The notes beneath the pieces are model-generated. The model was not told the DNA's origin, did not search any database, and saw nothing but the letters and a program-made list of their open reading frames with translations. From Merluccius polli (taxonomy: Eukaryota; Chordata; Actinopteri; Gadiformes; Merlucciidae): 64,000 bases of DNA. The first letter of the stretch is position 1. Every line of letters begins with the position of its first letter. A program made the position numbers and the translations under genes. Positions 13,220 through 26,900 of the stretch are shown here, piece by piece. The stretch spans positions 441,501 through 505,500 of the forward strand of contig JAOPHQ010006541.1 of NCBI GenBank assembly GCA_030340625.1. The letters are read 5' to 3'.

Positions 13220-16200
13220 TTAGGTTGGAAGGCAGGTTCCAAAACAACCACTAACAACAGGCATGTAGCAAACATTTCTTAAACAAGCAAGTAGACACAT
13301 AGTCAAAAATGGCAGCCAATTAATTTAATTGGTTCTGCTCAATGGCGCAGTGAAGCACAAAATCCTGCGCTATGAGGACTGACATCTTGATTTACAGGAG
13401 CTGACATCTTGGATATTAGATCCAGGATCCCAGGACAGTAGAAGTAAAAAGCCAAAAGGATCAAAAATATGATTATCACGTTTGCCATTCTTTGTGAAGT
13501 GCAGGAGGTTTCTGCATAATTTACTCTCTAAGTGAAATCACGGTTTCTGTTGGGTTTAAATGGTCTAATAGTAGTCTTATGTTTTCTCTTTTTATTTATG
13601 TTGTGTATTGTCACAAATGCTTTTGAGCTAACCATTTGCAGGATGTAATCCAAATGTTACGGCTCCTAAAATTTGGAATGGATATGTTTATGTGAGTGTA
13701 GTTAGGGCCTCAACATTTTAGTCTCTCTCGGGCAGCTTGATGGACGAATGGCTGGCTGCACCCACGAAACCAAATGAAATGGAATTGAGGGCCCTTAACC
13801 GGTAAAAGTAACGCATTGGGTCAGACTACGGTCAGGGGAACACTGTGGGTAAAAGCAATGCATTGTGGGAATAAGGAACAGATTATTCTTTACTGTTGAA
13901 CTGACGTCTGTCTCGCTTTATCTGTATACTTGTTGGTTGAGGTTCTTGGACATCGCTGTCTTTCTTCACCACCCTGCTGGTACCCATGTGACTCCCAGGG
14001 GAGTCCCCAGGCTACTAAGGTCTGCCCTGTATGTCTTTAATGTGCAGATTGGTCCATTCGCTCCTTATTATCTGCTCTATCTTTACCTATTGTCCATTCG
14101 CACATCCACTCTCTCATTGATCATGGCTAGGTTAAGCTATCTGTCTGTCTGTCTTTTTACAGGAATGGGTAATACGTTTTTGGTATAATTTGTGAATAAT
14201 GAATGTAGGTTTGATGCTTGATAAAGGATACATTTAGCAGCATCTCCAGCAGTATCTCGGCCATGGTTACCAAAACATTAAATTAGGTAAAACAATTTTA
14301 ACAGTATGCATAATGTTATTTCATCTTCATACGTTAATTCATATTCCATTCATATTCGTACTATCTAACATACACATTGCTGTCTCACAAGTAGTTAAAA
14401 AAAACCTTTGGTATTTTACCAGCCCATTGTCTGGAATTGTAAGGCCCTTTAATAGACTTCATTATCATAACCTGTTATATTTAAATTCTCGTAAAATGAA
14501 TGCATCGCTCACAGCAGTAGCTTCATTACGGGTAGTAAGAGAAGAAAAATCCTTTCTGTGACCAAACACCAGGCAATTTTTTAGACATTCTCGTCTCCTT
14601 GATAGTGGCACAAAAATGCTGTCTTATCATTTCACCTCACCTTGAAACACGAAAAAGAAACACAGTGTGCTGCACGGCTGCTCTTGTACAACGCTGAACC
14701 CTGGCTTTTTAGCAATAGGAGAAGAAAGGACCCACGGTAGGAAGCAAAATAAACAAGAGCTTGCTTTGTGCATTAGTGTGATTAATTCTTTTCAGCGCAT
14801 GAAATTAGTACAATTTTCTTATTTTTTTCTTAAAGGAAATAAAATGCTTGTCAAATCAATAATGGCAGCTTATATTTATGGCCTGTGGTGGGCTGTGTAT
14901 TGCTGCCAATATGTCAGTCTTTGTAGTCTAGTGCTCAAGTGTGTGATTCTAGGATATATATCACTGATCTTACCCTTGAGGGCCTCTAGCAAACTTGTCA
15001 CGCAGCAATCATATGCAAAGGTTCACTCAAATCCTCTGGGATTCGTCAGTCATCGCCTTTTCGACGTCATTTTTTTTTTCTCCACCGATTTAATGTGGTG
15101 ACATTGTATTCTTTCGATTCATTGTTGTTTATTTGAAGTGTGCCAAAGAAGAAAATATCTCTACCGTAGCCAATACAAAATGTTCACACAAATCTTTGGG
15201 ACTCCGAAAAATAAGTCATGTTTTCCCCATTGGTTTTACATCGTGATGCTTTCTATTCAGGATGTGTATCAGAAGATAGTGGATATAAAGTAGTTGAAGA
15301 ACACTGGAAAAAAAAACTGCATATCTTGCTTGATACGATACAAGAAATATATCTCCATGATACCTCCACAAATCTGTCTCTTTTGTACAACTCCCAAATG
15401 AGCTGTATCATTGATGTTCTACCAAGGAACACCGTTCCTGTTTATAGGGATAAGTAAGCTAATGCACAAGCTGTAGCCGCCTTGAAGACAGGAGTCACTA
15501 ATAGATAAACATAGGCCATTAGGTGAGATGGGAGTAAAACTTCCATTGAGGTCTTCATCTTGCAAACCATATAGCCTCCATAATAGAGCAACAACAATAG
15601 CAGAAAGCCAATGGACACTGTCGAGAAAAATAAGAACAACATAGCATGTTCAAATAATTTCGGTACACTGTAATGGGATAGAAAAACACTGCAATTTCTG
15701 TCCATTTTCTGAAATGGTACATGGTAAGCAAGAGTGCACTGCACACCACTATTAACAGCCCCCTCTGATGCCTTTTGCTTTTAGAGGGGATTTTTTAGAT
15801 GCCAGAGAAATCCAGAGCTACAAGCTCTGTTTGGTCAAAGAAAAACCTTTTAGGAATCATAAGAGAAGTTCTCCACAGATAAATTGTTGAGTGTGTGTGA
15901 GGTAGTATTTTATTTTTCTCCATTCGAGATGCCCATTTACTCCAAAATGAATACAGTGAGTTTGTACTGTGCCAGAGCACTGTTTGTGCGTTTGGGTCTT
16001 TGTACATGTATGTGTGTGTTTGTTAGAGGTGTGTGTGTATTTATGTGTGTTTGTTAGAGGTGTGTGTGTATGCATATATGTGTGCAAAACGTATGTGTTT
16101 TTCTATGTGTATCTTTTAGAGGTGTGTGTGTGTGTCTGTTAGAGGTGTGTGGGTGTGTGTGTTCGACATACATACTCAATGCAATAGGAGCTCTTGGCAT

Positions 16201-17457
16201 ACTCCTTTTGGCAAATTTGACAAGTGAGGATACTGAGAGTGGAAGGCAGGTGCATGGAAGCTTACTGCGGCTTTCCCAGATATACACAGAAATGTGTTTT
16301 GGTGAAAGCACAAAGCCAATACACAGACGGCTTAGGTTTAGGTTTTCCTTATTGACGAGACCCCCCCCCCCCCCCGTTGAAAATAAGTAAGTCATACCTG
16401 ACCCATTTATTTGTTTAGTTGGTTTTCTTAAAAAACTCAATTGAAATTTGTTTTGTGCATCTGCTTCCACACAAATTGTTTTTACCCAATCACATCTGCC
16501 GGTAATATCCATGTCCCGGTGAGCGTAGTCGCGTCGCTCTACTTTTCCTAAAAATGGATCATCAAATATTTATAGCTGATGTCAGCAATCTTCTGCGACA
16601 CCACATGCATGTCAGGGGGCCCCAAGTAGGGGACCAAGGGGCCCCAACCCAACCGCCCTAGACGGTGATGAAGTCAACGTCATCAGCTTTGTGAACAACT
16701 CCTGCAATCATTTTCTATTGAAAAACTGAAAATGTGTTTTCGCTAAAAAAAAACAACCACAATGGTAGTCTACAAACGAAAACAACAAAAACAAGCTCAT
16801 ACAAGCACATCACAGCCACGTTGAACACATCCCCACAGCTTTGTGTTCCAGTTCCTCATAACCTTCTCAAACCCACGGCGTTGTGTACAAATGCACTGTG
16901 CACAAGGCCAGACCGGCTCAGCAGTAACCAGAAGGGGTTCCTCAAAAAACTTGAATTTCAAGTGCTTTACCGGATGGATAAATTCAGCTCTTATGCAGGG
17001 AGTCCATTTAATCCAAAACCTACCACCTGGATTTGGAAGCTAAGTCAACATCAAAAGTGTGTCTTTTGGGGTCTTAGTATAGTAAATGTTTATATTTGCG
17101 GGGCTTAGATAGACTGTCATTTGTGTATTGTGGCTATGTTGTCCATATTCTGTCTATCCCTGTGTGTGTGTGTGTGTGTGTGTGCGTGTGGGAAACGTTT
17201 GCGACATCACAGAGAAACACCCCCCCACACACACACACACACACAACACACACACACACACCCTCCCTCCCCCGATTCCCTTTAATGCTTAGAGCCTTGA
17301 TGAACTGTGCGGTTACCATGGCAACGACTTTTCACAAGCAGGGCGGACAACTGTGGCCCCCGGTTGGCTGAGATCGCTGCTGGAGCCCCGGCCTCCACAA
17401 GGAGAGTCGGCAGCACGCAGCGCCGTGTTGGTTAACACACACCGTGAGAGTGCTTGA

Positions 17458-17459
<2 letters not shown>

Positions 17460-17543
<84 letters not shown>
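17460..17543. repeat. Long CT microsatellite
   Basis: About 41 uninterrupted TC units. It follows a CA/GT-rich stretch at 17160-17266. Confidence 0.95.
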
Positions 17544-17549
<6 letters not shown>

Positions 17550-18506
17550 GTTGGAAATGCACTTGTCAATATCACGGTGAAACGGGAAGGCGTGTGGCCG
17601 TGTGATTATTTTCCTACATATTCTTGAAAAAAAAAGCATTTTGAGATGCACAGGAATCTGTCAGACTCATGTACACGATGAGATTAACTCACTGCAGAAT
17701 TGAGTGCCCGATGTGGGCTATTTGATGTATGACTCCATCGCATGTCACCGGCGTGGTTGTAATGAAACGAGGCGGCGAGAGATACAGAATGACATCAAAT
17801 TTTCATAAGAAATAGCCTAAAAATAGATTAACAACGGTCCAGTTAAAAAAGTTGACTTTGCCGCCGGTACGCTCAACAATGCCCCCTGTTGGAAATGAGA
17901 GACGTCATGAGAAAAACATGCCTAGCAAATGGGATGGGGAGCTGTTTAGTAGGCTAACACATGTGTTACTAGTAGGCCTAGGCCTACATCATAAGAATTA
18001 GTATTTGCAAGCGGGCTAACGGTAAAAAAAAAAAAAAAACACAAACCAAAATGACCATGTTTCCCCCCCCCCCGCCAACGTCAATATGTATCCAATTAGT
18101 GGTGAAATATGAGAAACAACATGTCAGAATTTGTTTCAATGGTTTTGGAAAGGCTCCAATTTCTGTGTTTGTACTGCTCAGAGTGCAATGACTTGCAATA
18201 ATCAAATAACACAAGAGACATGAAATAACTCATAAACTAATTGTGTCAGCACCAAGGCTGCGGTTGTTGTGGGTGGTTTTATCTGCCCCCCCCCCCCCCC
18301 AGCTCTCTGTTGAAGTCCATAGGAGCTGATGTTGGTGTGTGGGTGTGTGATGCGTGTGGGTGTGTTGCAGTCTGACTCAACAAAGCTTTTCTGATAGATG
18401 TTTTTTCTCCCCTGCAAGTCCATACTTACTTTTAAGTGTATTTGTAGGTATAAAGCCCATAATCATGTAAACACTATGACTCATTCGGGGGAACTGCGGC
18501 GCTTTG

Positions 18507-18511
<5 letters not shown>

Positions 18512-18558
<47 letters not shown>

Positions 18559-18642
18559 AACACACACAGACATACACACACACACACACACACACACAGA
18601 CAGACACACACACAGACATACACACACACAGACAGACAGACA

Positions 18643-18693
<51 letters not shown>

Positions 18694-18716
18694 ACACATA
18701 CATACACACACAGACA
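18512..18716. repeat. Compound CA/CAGA/CATA microsatellite
   Basis: About 200 bp of CA repeats with CAGA and CATA interruptions. Confidence 0.95.
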
Positions 18717-19585
18717 TTGTTGCATGCAGCAATAATTTTAAGTGGGTCTGACCTTTTCCATGCTTGGTTTTGGATTACGTTCATGTTCACTTCATCATGT
18801 TAGTAAATAATGATAATGTCATTTCCCCCATGTCTGGGATTTTGTTTTAAATGCCCCTCGTCTGTTTTAATGTAATGTGTGTCCTAAAGCTCACGTTCTC
18901 TGTGATATGATCATGTCAACTTGTACTGTTGAAATAAATTTCAACATTGGATTAACACTGCCATCTAGTGCACAATGCATCATATATAACCATACGTAGC
19001 TGTATTTAACATAGGCTTTCATCCATCAAAGCGACTTCCAGTGAATTCATATATGTGTTAAAGGCATCTTGTTTAAGGATGTCTACAGGTTATGGGGTTG
19101 AAACCCAGCGCCTTCCTTGCCTGGTTCCAGCTCCTGAGTTCCCGCCCACTTTAAAGAAAATAATAGGAATTCAGGATGATTATCAGGCTTACATTTTGGC
19201 TGCAAGACAAAACCCTTATCTACTACTGCACTATTCTGATATGCAATTTATTTTTGCTGAATGGAAGGTACTGAGCAGTAGTTTTTGCTATCTCACAGGT
19301 CAGAGGTTGAACCATTATTTCATTTTAATCGTCAAAACCTCTATGTATGGCACCTCAGAGATTAAAACGACACTGGATCAAGCAGAAAGCATGGAGTCAT
19401 AGCGATGGTTGCGATTGTTGATTAATTATCATAGAGATGATGAGGATCAGGTGGCTGATGACTTTGTGTCACTATCAGAGAGTTCAATACAATACTAAAA
19501 TACTCCCTCCCCCACCTCCCGTCAAACGGTCCGGACCGGTTCATTTTACTAATGCTTTGGCGAGTTCGCCTGCCGTGTTGACGAG

Positions 19586-19602
19586 AGGTCACCCCAAGGT
19601 CA
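19586..19602 (+). promoter_or_regulatory. Perfect DR5 nuclear-receptor motif
   Basis: AGGTCA (19586-19591), spacer CCCCA, AGGTCA (19597-19602). Both half-sites are exact. DR5 is the classic retinoic acid receptor/RXR element. There is no recognised gene within 2 kb. Confidence 0.45.
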
Positions 19603-21540
19603 CCATGGCCTCGGTCACTCCGCAAAGTGATGTCCTTCTTGACACATAGGTCCTGTCACATACACACATCGTGCAAATTATCTTGTCCAAAAGGCACTTT
19701 AGCAGCCCACAGGCTATTACAGATCTCTCTCTCTCTCTCTCCCTCTCTCCCTCTCTCCGTCTCTCCATCTCTCTGTGATTCAGCTAAACACCATCTGGCG
19801 AGATCCGCACGGGTAAGAGAAACAGAGATGGAGGTAGTTAGCAAACCACTCGTTAGTTACCGCGCGGCCATTATATTCACTTTGACTCGAAAGGTTTTAA
19901 ATGAACATTTGGCACCGGGAACAGCAATTTCAGCGTTGAAATGGTGTTCGTGTTCATTACATAACACTCAAAATCATTATACACATAAGCTATATTGCCT
20001 ATATTCAGAGACCACGTCCTGAAAGCGGTTCGGAGTAAATTGACACGAGCTGCCTCGGGTGTACCATCGGTTGAGCGTGGCAAGGGCATGGTGACATTGT
20101 ATACGGCTAGCGCCCAAGGTGGCTCGATAGTCCTAGTCAGGGGTCAGTTTAACCGACACACAAACAAAACCAAACAAATAGGGGCAGGTGACCCCGACCG
20201 AGTAAATATATCTCTCGCTCCACGGAGGCAGTTCAAACAATACATAACATCCCCTTTTTTTTGTGTTCACAATCCATAAACACACGTAGCCTGAACCCTC
20301 TGATTACCATGCGTATTTACCATGCTGGGAAAACCAAACACAAAAAGGGAGAGAAGGCCTTGGCTTTGGATTTTGCTCATTACCTGCTTAAATGGTTGCA
20401 AACAGGAAACAGCTGTTACCACACATTACCCTTCTGAAATCATGGCGTCTTCCACTCCCACTCAACAGTGAGCTACTTAGTGCTTCAGACGTAATAATAA
20501 TCCACGCCACCACATTCAATCATTCTAGGCCGTAAGGTGTTTTTTATTTTATTTATACAATTTAATCAGGATGTCAGAAACAGTAGTAGTACAGTTGTAC
20601 AGTAGTTGTAGTATTAATATATAATTCAGAATATTACTATTTATTTCAAACACGGCCTCAATGCATCTACCCTCTAACCTCAATGATCTCCGAAAACAAA
20701 TTGTCATCTCACCATCAATGGATGGGTTTAAATTATTATCATTTTTTTAATTATAAATTGTTTACCTTCAGGGTCACTGCTGTTTTTCAAGACCAGGACC
20801 TTGTATTTTTTGCATTCATTCCCTTGATAGATGTTAGATTGGAAACCTCTCTTTTATAATTTCTTTTATTTTTTATATTTATCTCAAAGAACAACAGAAA
20901 TATGCCGGTAATGATTGGAAAACATTTTGAAAATACCTCTAAAGAGGCGAAAAACTTTCCAGACCGTTCGCTACCAAGACTTCGGCTTGCGGTCAAATGT
21001 TGTGGCATTGCAATTTATTTTAGCAAAATCATTTTTGGACATGAAAAATCTGAAATATATGACACACCCGACTGGGTTGCCAGTATTTTTGAAACAGTGT
21101 CTTTGGGCAGGCATATTGGGAATATCGTTGTTTGCGTGCACCTATTTACAAAGTTGATTGATCGTTGATGCATTCTTTGTGTCCTGTTCCCATCGGATTC
21201 TTGTCATTCTGCAACACAAAATATAAACGTACTTAAAAACACACAAGGCACTGCTCAGGCAATGCTTGCATGCATCTGGAAGCAAACTCAATCACATTTA
21301 CATACATTAACTATTGGAACACACACACACACACGCACACACACACACACACACACATATTTGTGTGCGCAAACACACTTCCCCTAATGCACACACACGC
21401 ACACACATAGTCTGAACAATTTTAATTGTACCATACACACAAACATGTATTTGTGCTCGCATACGCGCAAACACAGTTGCATTGACGCACACACAAACAC
21501 ACACACACACACACACACACACAGTTGCAGTGTGAACCAT

Positions 21541-21546
21541 TTTAAT
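21541..21546 (-). terminator. vtg3: Candidate polyadenylation signal ATTAAA for vitellogenin
   Basis: The plus strand reads TTTAAT, so the minus strand has the common variant ATTAAA, 54 nt after the stop codon. A short 3' UTR is usual for vitellogenin mRNAs. It is the nearest acceptable signal I noticed. Confidence 0.4.
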
Positions 21547-21599
21547 TAGGATTATAATTCAATTAAGATCAATCAGGCAGGTTATGAAGCTCACGTTTC

Positions 21600-21947
21600 T
21601 TATGCATGGTTCAGTGTCGTGTTCCTGGCGCTCAGCTCAGCATCCTGAAAGTCTGCCACTGTGAATGGTATGGGTATCCCCTCGCGGTACACTGTGTACT
21701 GTTGACAAAACAAAAAACACACAAACAAAAACGTGAAGACCACAAAGGTACCAAATGCCATTGCTTTTAAATTGCTTGATTGGAAGTGTGTTTTCCAGCC
21801 GTACCTTGGGGAATTTCAAACTGACGTCTATGCTGTCGGCTGAGGCTGCGACCACCGACACGCTCAGCTCCTTTATGGGGTTGGCGTGGTGTTCCTCATG
21901 GAAGGCCAGCAGCAGAGCAATGCCCGGGATGTATCTGTCAATTCTGG

Positions 21948-21982
<35 letters not shown>

Positions 21983-23913
21983 GGAGGATGAAGAATATTA
22001 GCCACTTATCAACACCTCCTGTTGGGCCACAAGACCTGAAGACTCATTTCTACCGGGATCACCTCAACTACTGACGTGCCTCTTTCTGTTCCTTCTATCC
22101 AGCATGACTTACAGTGAATGTTAGACAAGTCATTAAGGAGCAGCTGGGCGGTGAGTACTTTGCTTCAGGGATGCCTACAGGTATACTGCCAGCAAGGAGG
22201 TTCGAGCCAAGAACCTTTCATCTTGGAGTCAGACACACCACACACCACTAGGAGACAATCTAGTGCTGTTGTTTTGTTTCCATTGCCATGGTACTCCTGA
22301 TCAATAATCATGAAGAATACCCTGTTATGATGGTTAACCTTGCACTGGATGTGCTGGATGTTTTTGTAAATGTACATTTGTAGTTGCTCCAGTCACTTTG
22401 GATAGAAGCATCATTACCTAAATGTTAAATGTTAAGTGACTATTAAGCAATATTACACACAGTGGCGATCTTAGCTATTTGGGGGCTCCAGGCGAACAGA
22501 CATTTGGGGCCAAACTGATTGTTGACGGGGGGGGGGGGGGGGGGGGGGGGGGGGGCGCGATTGTTGACGGGGGGGGGGAGCGCGATTGTCGACAGGGGGG
22601 TGGGGGTTACGCGCGATCATTCATAACACACCCCGGACCTACGTATTTTGGGGGCCCCATGGGGCTCCATGGGGCCCGGGAGCTCCAGGCAATTGCCTGG
22701 TTTGCCTCATAGTACGGCCCGCCTCTGATTACACGAGAGGGTGTACTTTGCCGCATAGGTGTCCCTAGAGACGCTAGGGACACCCCCAATGTCATGAAAC
22801 CAGTAAATTGTCCATTGCAATCAAACTGAAAATGAATTTATAGAGACATCGTGTTGAAATTAACAAAATCATCTCTGTCCTCCTCTTACAAAGCAAAACG
22901 ACATCATCATCATCATCATCATCATCTGATCTGCAATGAACCGGCCAATCAACAACTACCTCTGAAAGTCTTTGAAGTGTCTATATTTCTATGTTTTTTA
23001 GACGTCTATAGTTCTACGTATTTTATCAATATATTGACTTTTTTTGGAAGTCTATATTTAAAAGTTTAGATGTCTATATTTCAACATTTTTAGACAGCTG
23101 TTAAGCCTAAAACGAAACGAATTGTATTAAGAAGGTTAACCCTAAAACGAAACCCTAACCCTAATAGGAAACCCGAACCCTAAACCCTCATATTCATATA
23201 ATATATTCATATTAGGGTTAGGGTTACAGTTAGGGTTACCAATTAGGGTTAGGGTTTCTATTACTAATTGGAAACCCTAACCCTAATTTCCAATTAACCC
23301 TAATAGGAAACCCTAACCCTAACTCTAATTGGAAACCCTAATATGAAACCCTAACCCTAATAGGAAACCGTAACCCTAAAACCAAACCCTAAACTTTGTG
23401 GTAAAATTCTTGTGCACGTCTCGTCTCATGCACGCATCGTCCCCCTTCAAATCTAAAACCAGAGATACGCCCTTGCTTTACCATCATTATTGGCGTGACA
23501 GCGACGCAGTTGAGAATGAGGAGCTTGAGCCGAGTTCCGCATGCAAGCATCACTGAAGTGCCAATAATGACGGTTAAGTACCTCGAGCGTAATACTGATG
23601 TTGAATAAAATAAAATATATAATTCAAATATAGTCATATTGTGGGGCATATTGTGACATATTGTCACGTCCGTACACTCCTATTAATTTTTACTTTTATA
23701 AACACTCTCATTTCAACACTCTCCCAGGCAAAGTCTAGAAGACTAGGGCTCCTCACCTCATGCCCATCTCCACCATGTATTCCGGGACCCTGGCCCAGTG
23801 CAGCTTGGCCTTCAGGGTGGGTCTGGAGCCGGGCAGGTAGGCCGTGGCAACCTTCATGGACATCTCATAGGACTGGCATTCAGCCCCCCACCTCACGTGG
23901 GCCTACTCCCCCA

Positions 23914-23955
<42 letters not shown>

Positions 23956-26900
23956 ACATATGCTACATCCGTGCCCATTTCATGCAATTTGTGTTTTGAT
24001 CTGTTGCTATTTAATGTGTGTGTGTGTGTGTGTGTCCTTTTTTTATTGATCCCAAAAAAAGGACACACACACACATTAAACAGAGAGAACTACATATTGT
24101 CATATCGTGGAGGGTTTGAGGGTCCTTACTTTGGCCAGGGCGTGGGTCTTATGCACCACGGCATCGGTGCAGAGTTTCCAGTTGGCGTCCTCGCCGGTCT
24201 GGGACACGATGAGCTGCACGTTCTCCAGGTGGGCCTCGGGGGTGTAGTAGAACGCCGCGTCGTAGCCCTCCGGCTTGCTGCTGCTCATGGCCAGCACACG
24301 CACATTGAACACCGCTTCAGGTGACGACTCCAAGATCTGAGACCATACCATTAGAAAGGAGAGCATGATACACTGGTGTGTGCGTGTGCGCGCGCAGGTG
24401 TGTGTGTGTGTGTTGTGGCATTCAGCTTGAACAACTTCAGTGGATTTCATAGGGGCTCAAAGTTTCTATAAAAGTGATATTTATATTATCATTATTATTT
24501 ATATTATATTATTTAGCAAAAAAGGTCTCATGGCATCTGGCTCTGTTGATGATAAATGATTATGCCTAGATTATGCCAAGAAGAAAAAATATATAATTTA
24601 AATATGGAACGCATGAAATCCTTGATTGATTCTGATACACACGCACATATCTGCATATTTAACTAATGATTAAACATAATTGTGAAACGACTTTTTCATA
24701 TGATATACTACTTCTGTGACAATATCACGTGGGGTCTGCTGGACATCCTCAGTGCTGCTGGAGGCTGAACTGGAATCCAGGTTCTTCATGGCTTCCTGTT
24801 GAATACGTGACACACAACACAACACAGGTTAACCCAGTCTGCAGGGCGGGGGTGTGTGTGTGGGAACAGATGCTGACCACGTGATCACGGACGCCATTTA
24901 CCTTGGAGAGCCTCCTAAGTGTCTGGAGAAGCTCTCTGGCGCTGATGGGGTGTGTGTTGGGGCCGGCGTTCACCTCCACGTGGATCTTCTCTATGGGCTT
25001 GATAGGCTGGACTGAGAGGGAGAGGGAGCGAGATGCGTGGGGAATACATTAGAATGCCATGTTTCTTCAATTGAACGGTCACAAGATGGGATCCCTCTCG
25101 CACCGGATCAAGAACACCTCTAGGTTCTGAGATATTGGTTTAAATGGATTGGAAATAGAAATCGCTTGAGGAAAAGTGTCTCCTCTATTAATTTCTATCA
25201 GTGATTTTTTTTTTCTTCAGCATATACAATTTATAACAGTATATACAATTGTGACAAGTCAGTACCACCACCACCACCAAGGCTAAATCTAAATATCTGT
25301 AATTGTATTTTAACCGTAACCTACTACATGTGGATTCTTTATTTAGGTTTTAAACAGAGATGCCAGTACCTGGGACGATGCTTAACGCAAAGTGTGTGTA
25401 CCCCAGGAAATAGTAGAGGGGGTACTCTTCGTGGTAATACGCCCTCCGCAGCTCGGACTCCATGCACACGCCCAGTCCATACACCGTACTCTCGGCACAC
25501 ACCTTGGGTGCCGGGTGCCACAGGTGGGGAGCCACCACCTTTTAAATGACAGAGTACATTTCTTAGACCTTTTAAAAAGGCTCTGTAGGTCAGATTTAAG
25601 AGTTGTAAAGAGAGAGTGCAGAAAAGAGCGGAAGAGAGCAAGATTTTGTAATGAAACAACCCCAAAAAACATCCCCTCCCTCTCTGCTCACTCCCTGCTC
25701 GTTTCGTTGCATTCACACACCTGTGATTGACAGGCGAAATGGATCCAGCAAACCAGGGGTTTGAGCTCAGGGAAGAGATGCCCTGATTGGGTAATTCACT
25801 CACTAATATGACGGATGGCAAATTATTAAATTATAGCTCTCAAATCTTACCGACAGCACTTTTCTAACAAATTACACTGAAATTATAGCTCTTAAATCGT
25901 ACCTGCTACAGCATCTTTAATTCTTGAATTTCCCCAAAAATGCTTTTTTCACAAAAAGCCCATATCAAAAAGGAAGGCTTTATATATAAAGTCCAATTTA
26001 TATTTATATAGTCCAATATATTAGTATGGGCTTTATTGACTTCATGGACAGGACAGGGAAGACGGACAGGACAGTGGGTTGAAAGAGGGAGGGGATGACA
26101 TGTAGCATGGAGAGCCCCCAAGCCACCGATGTCTCTTTTACTTCTTGTACTTTTTAAAACCTTTTTACTATTTTTAATGGCTTGTTAAGTGGCATCATTG
26201 TTTCCCCCGTGTACCTGTGGCTCGCTCTTTACAGTGGCGGGGTTGTCCATGGCAACGGGCATCATCGGGGTCATCTTGGCCACAGCAGGGTCCTCAATGT
26301 TCCTGGATACTGCGTACACGTTGGATCTGCAAAACAGCAGTCATGGAGTGGTGAGGATGTCTCCCAGTCTACTAGTAGGCATGCTGGAGATAATGCTTAA
26401 CCCCTCCCGGCAGCACATTAGTGGCATGTATCTAAAGTCAAAGTTCACACTAAAGTCAAAGTTCACTCTAAAGTAAAAAAAGCTTCATTCAATGAAATTA
26501 AAATGACAGAATGCAGGTGTGCCTACACTCACTCGAGTGTGATGAGTTCGACTGGTTCTTTACAAGGGGGGAAGTCGAGCTCAAACTTCTTATCTCTGAT
26601 GTTGACTTTGGCAGAGAACCTCCATGGGACGGTGACAGGGCTTTTGGACTTGAACTCGGTACCGCACTGGAACAGCTCTGTGTTAATCCCATGGAAGAGC
26701 CAGAAGTCTTTGGTGAAACTGGAAATCACACACACGCACGATTAAATCAGTGATAATATAATACAATATAATATAATATAATAATACTCAGTTACAATAT
26801 AACACCTATCACATTTTTTTGTTGTTGTAATGTTTCATTTCCTCATCATGTTCTTGACTGGAAACGTATTGTGTGTTATAAAACTATTACATTTAGACAT

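Larger units (their letters stand above)
13223..21540. other. Intergenic region downstream of vitellogenin, no gene recognised
   Basis: Simple repeats dominate: GT-rich 16010-16160, poly-C 16361-16375, CA/CT 17160-17543, CA 18512-18716, CA 21319-21521. Noted single motifs are the DR5 at 19586 and a CTCF-like site (minus strand, GCACTAGATGGC) at 18960-18971. Open frames here are short and unlike known proteins. Confidence 0.55.
21600..24336 (-). other. vtg3: vtg exons 24-27: lipovitellin light chain and truncated C-terminus
   Basis: Exons 24-27 encode residues 1066-1251. They include the light-chain segment SSSKPEGYDAAFYYTPEAHL (exon 24), YEMSMKVATAYLPGSRPTLK (exon 25) and HANPIKELSVSVVAASADS (exon 26). 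The last exon ends with ARNTTLNHA then TAA at 21602-21600; NTT is a potential N-glycosylation site. No cysteine-rich von Willebrand D, beta-prime or C-terminal domain follows, as expected for VtgC. Intron 25 is about 1.8 kb and carries two poly-G runs, repeat fragments and a telomere-like array. Confidence 0.9.

Noticed and set aside
18377..18803. Cys/Val-rich and Thr/His-rich frames
   Set aside because: They translate CA/GT microsatellite DNA. The same holds for frames at 42310-42673, 47627-48324 and 21307-21540.
21951..21981. Poly-G run as G-quadruplex regulator of vtg exon 26
   Set aside because: It lies just before the acceptor and could fold, but the run length is untrustworthy in assemblies and poly-G/C runs are common in this window.
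24005..24075. Inverted repeat with GT and CA arms (AATGTGTGTG... / ...CACACATT) in vtg intron 24
   Set aside because: Pairing is mostly due to complementary dinucleotide repeats; no other structure supports a specific element.
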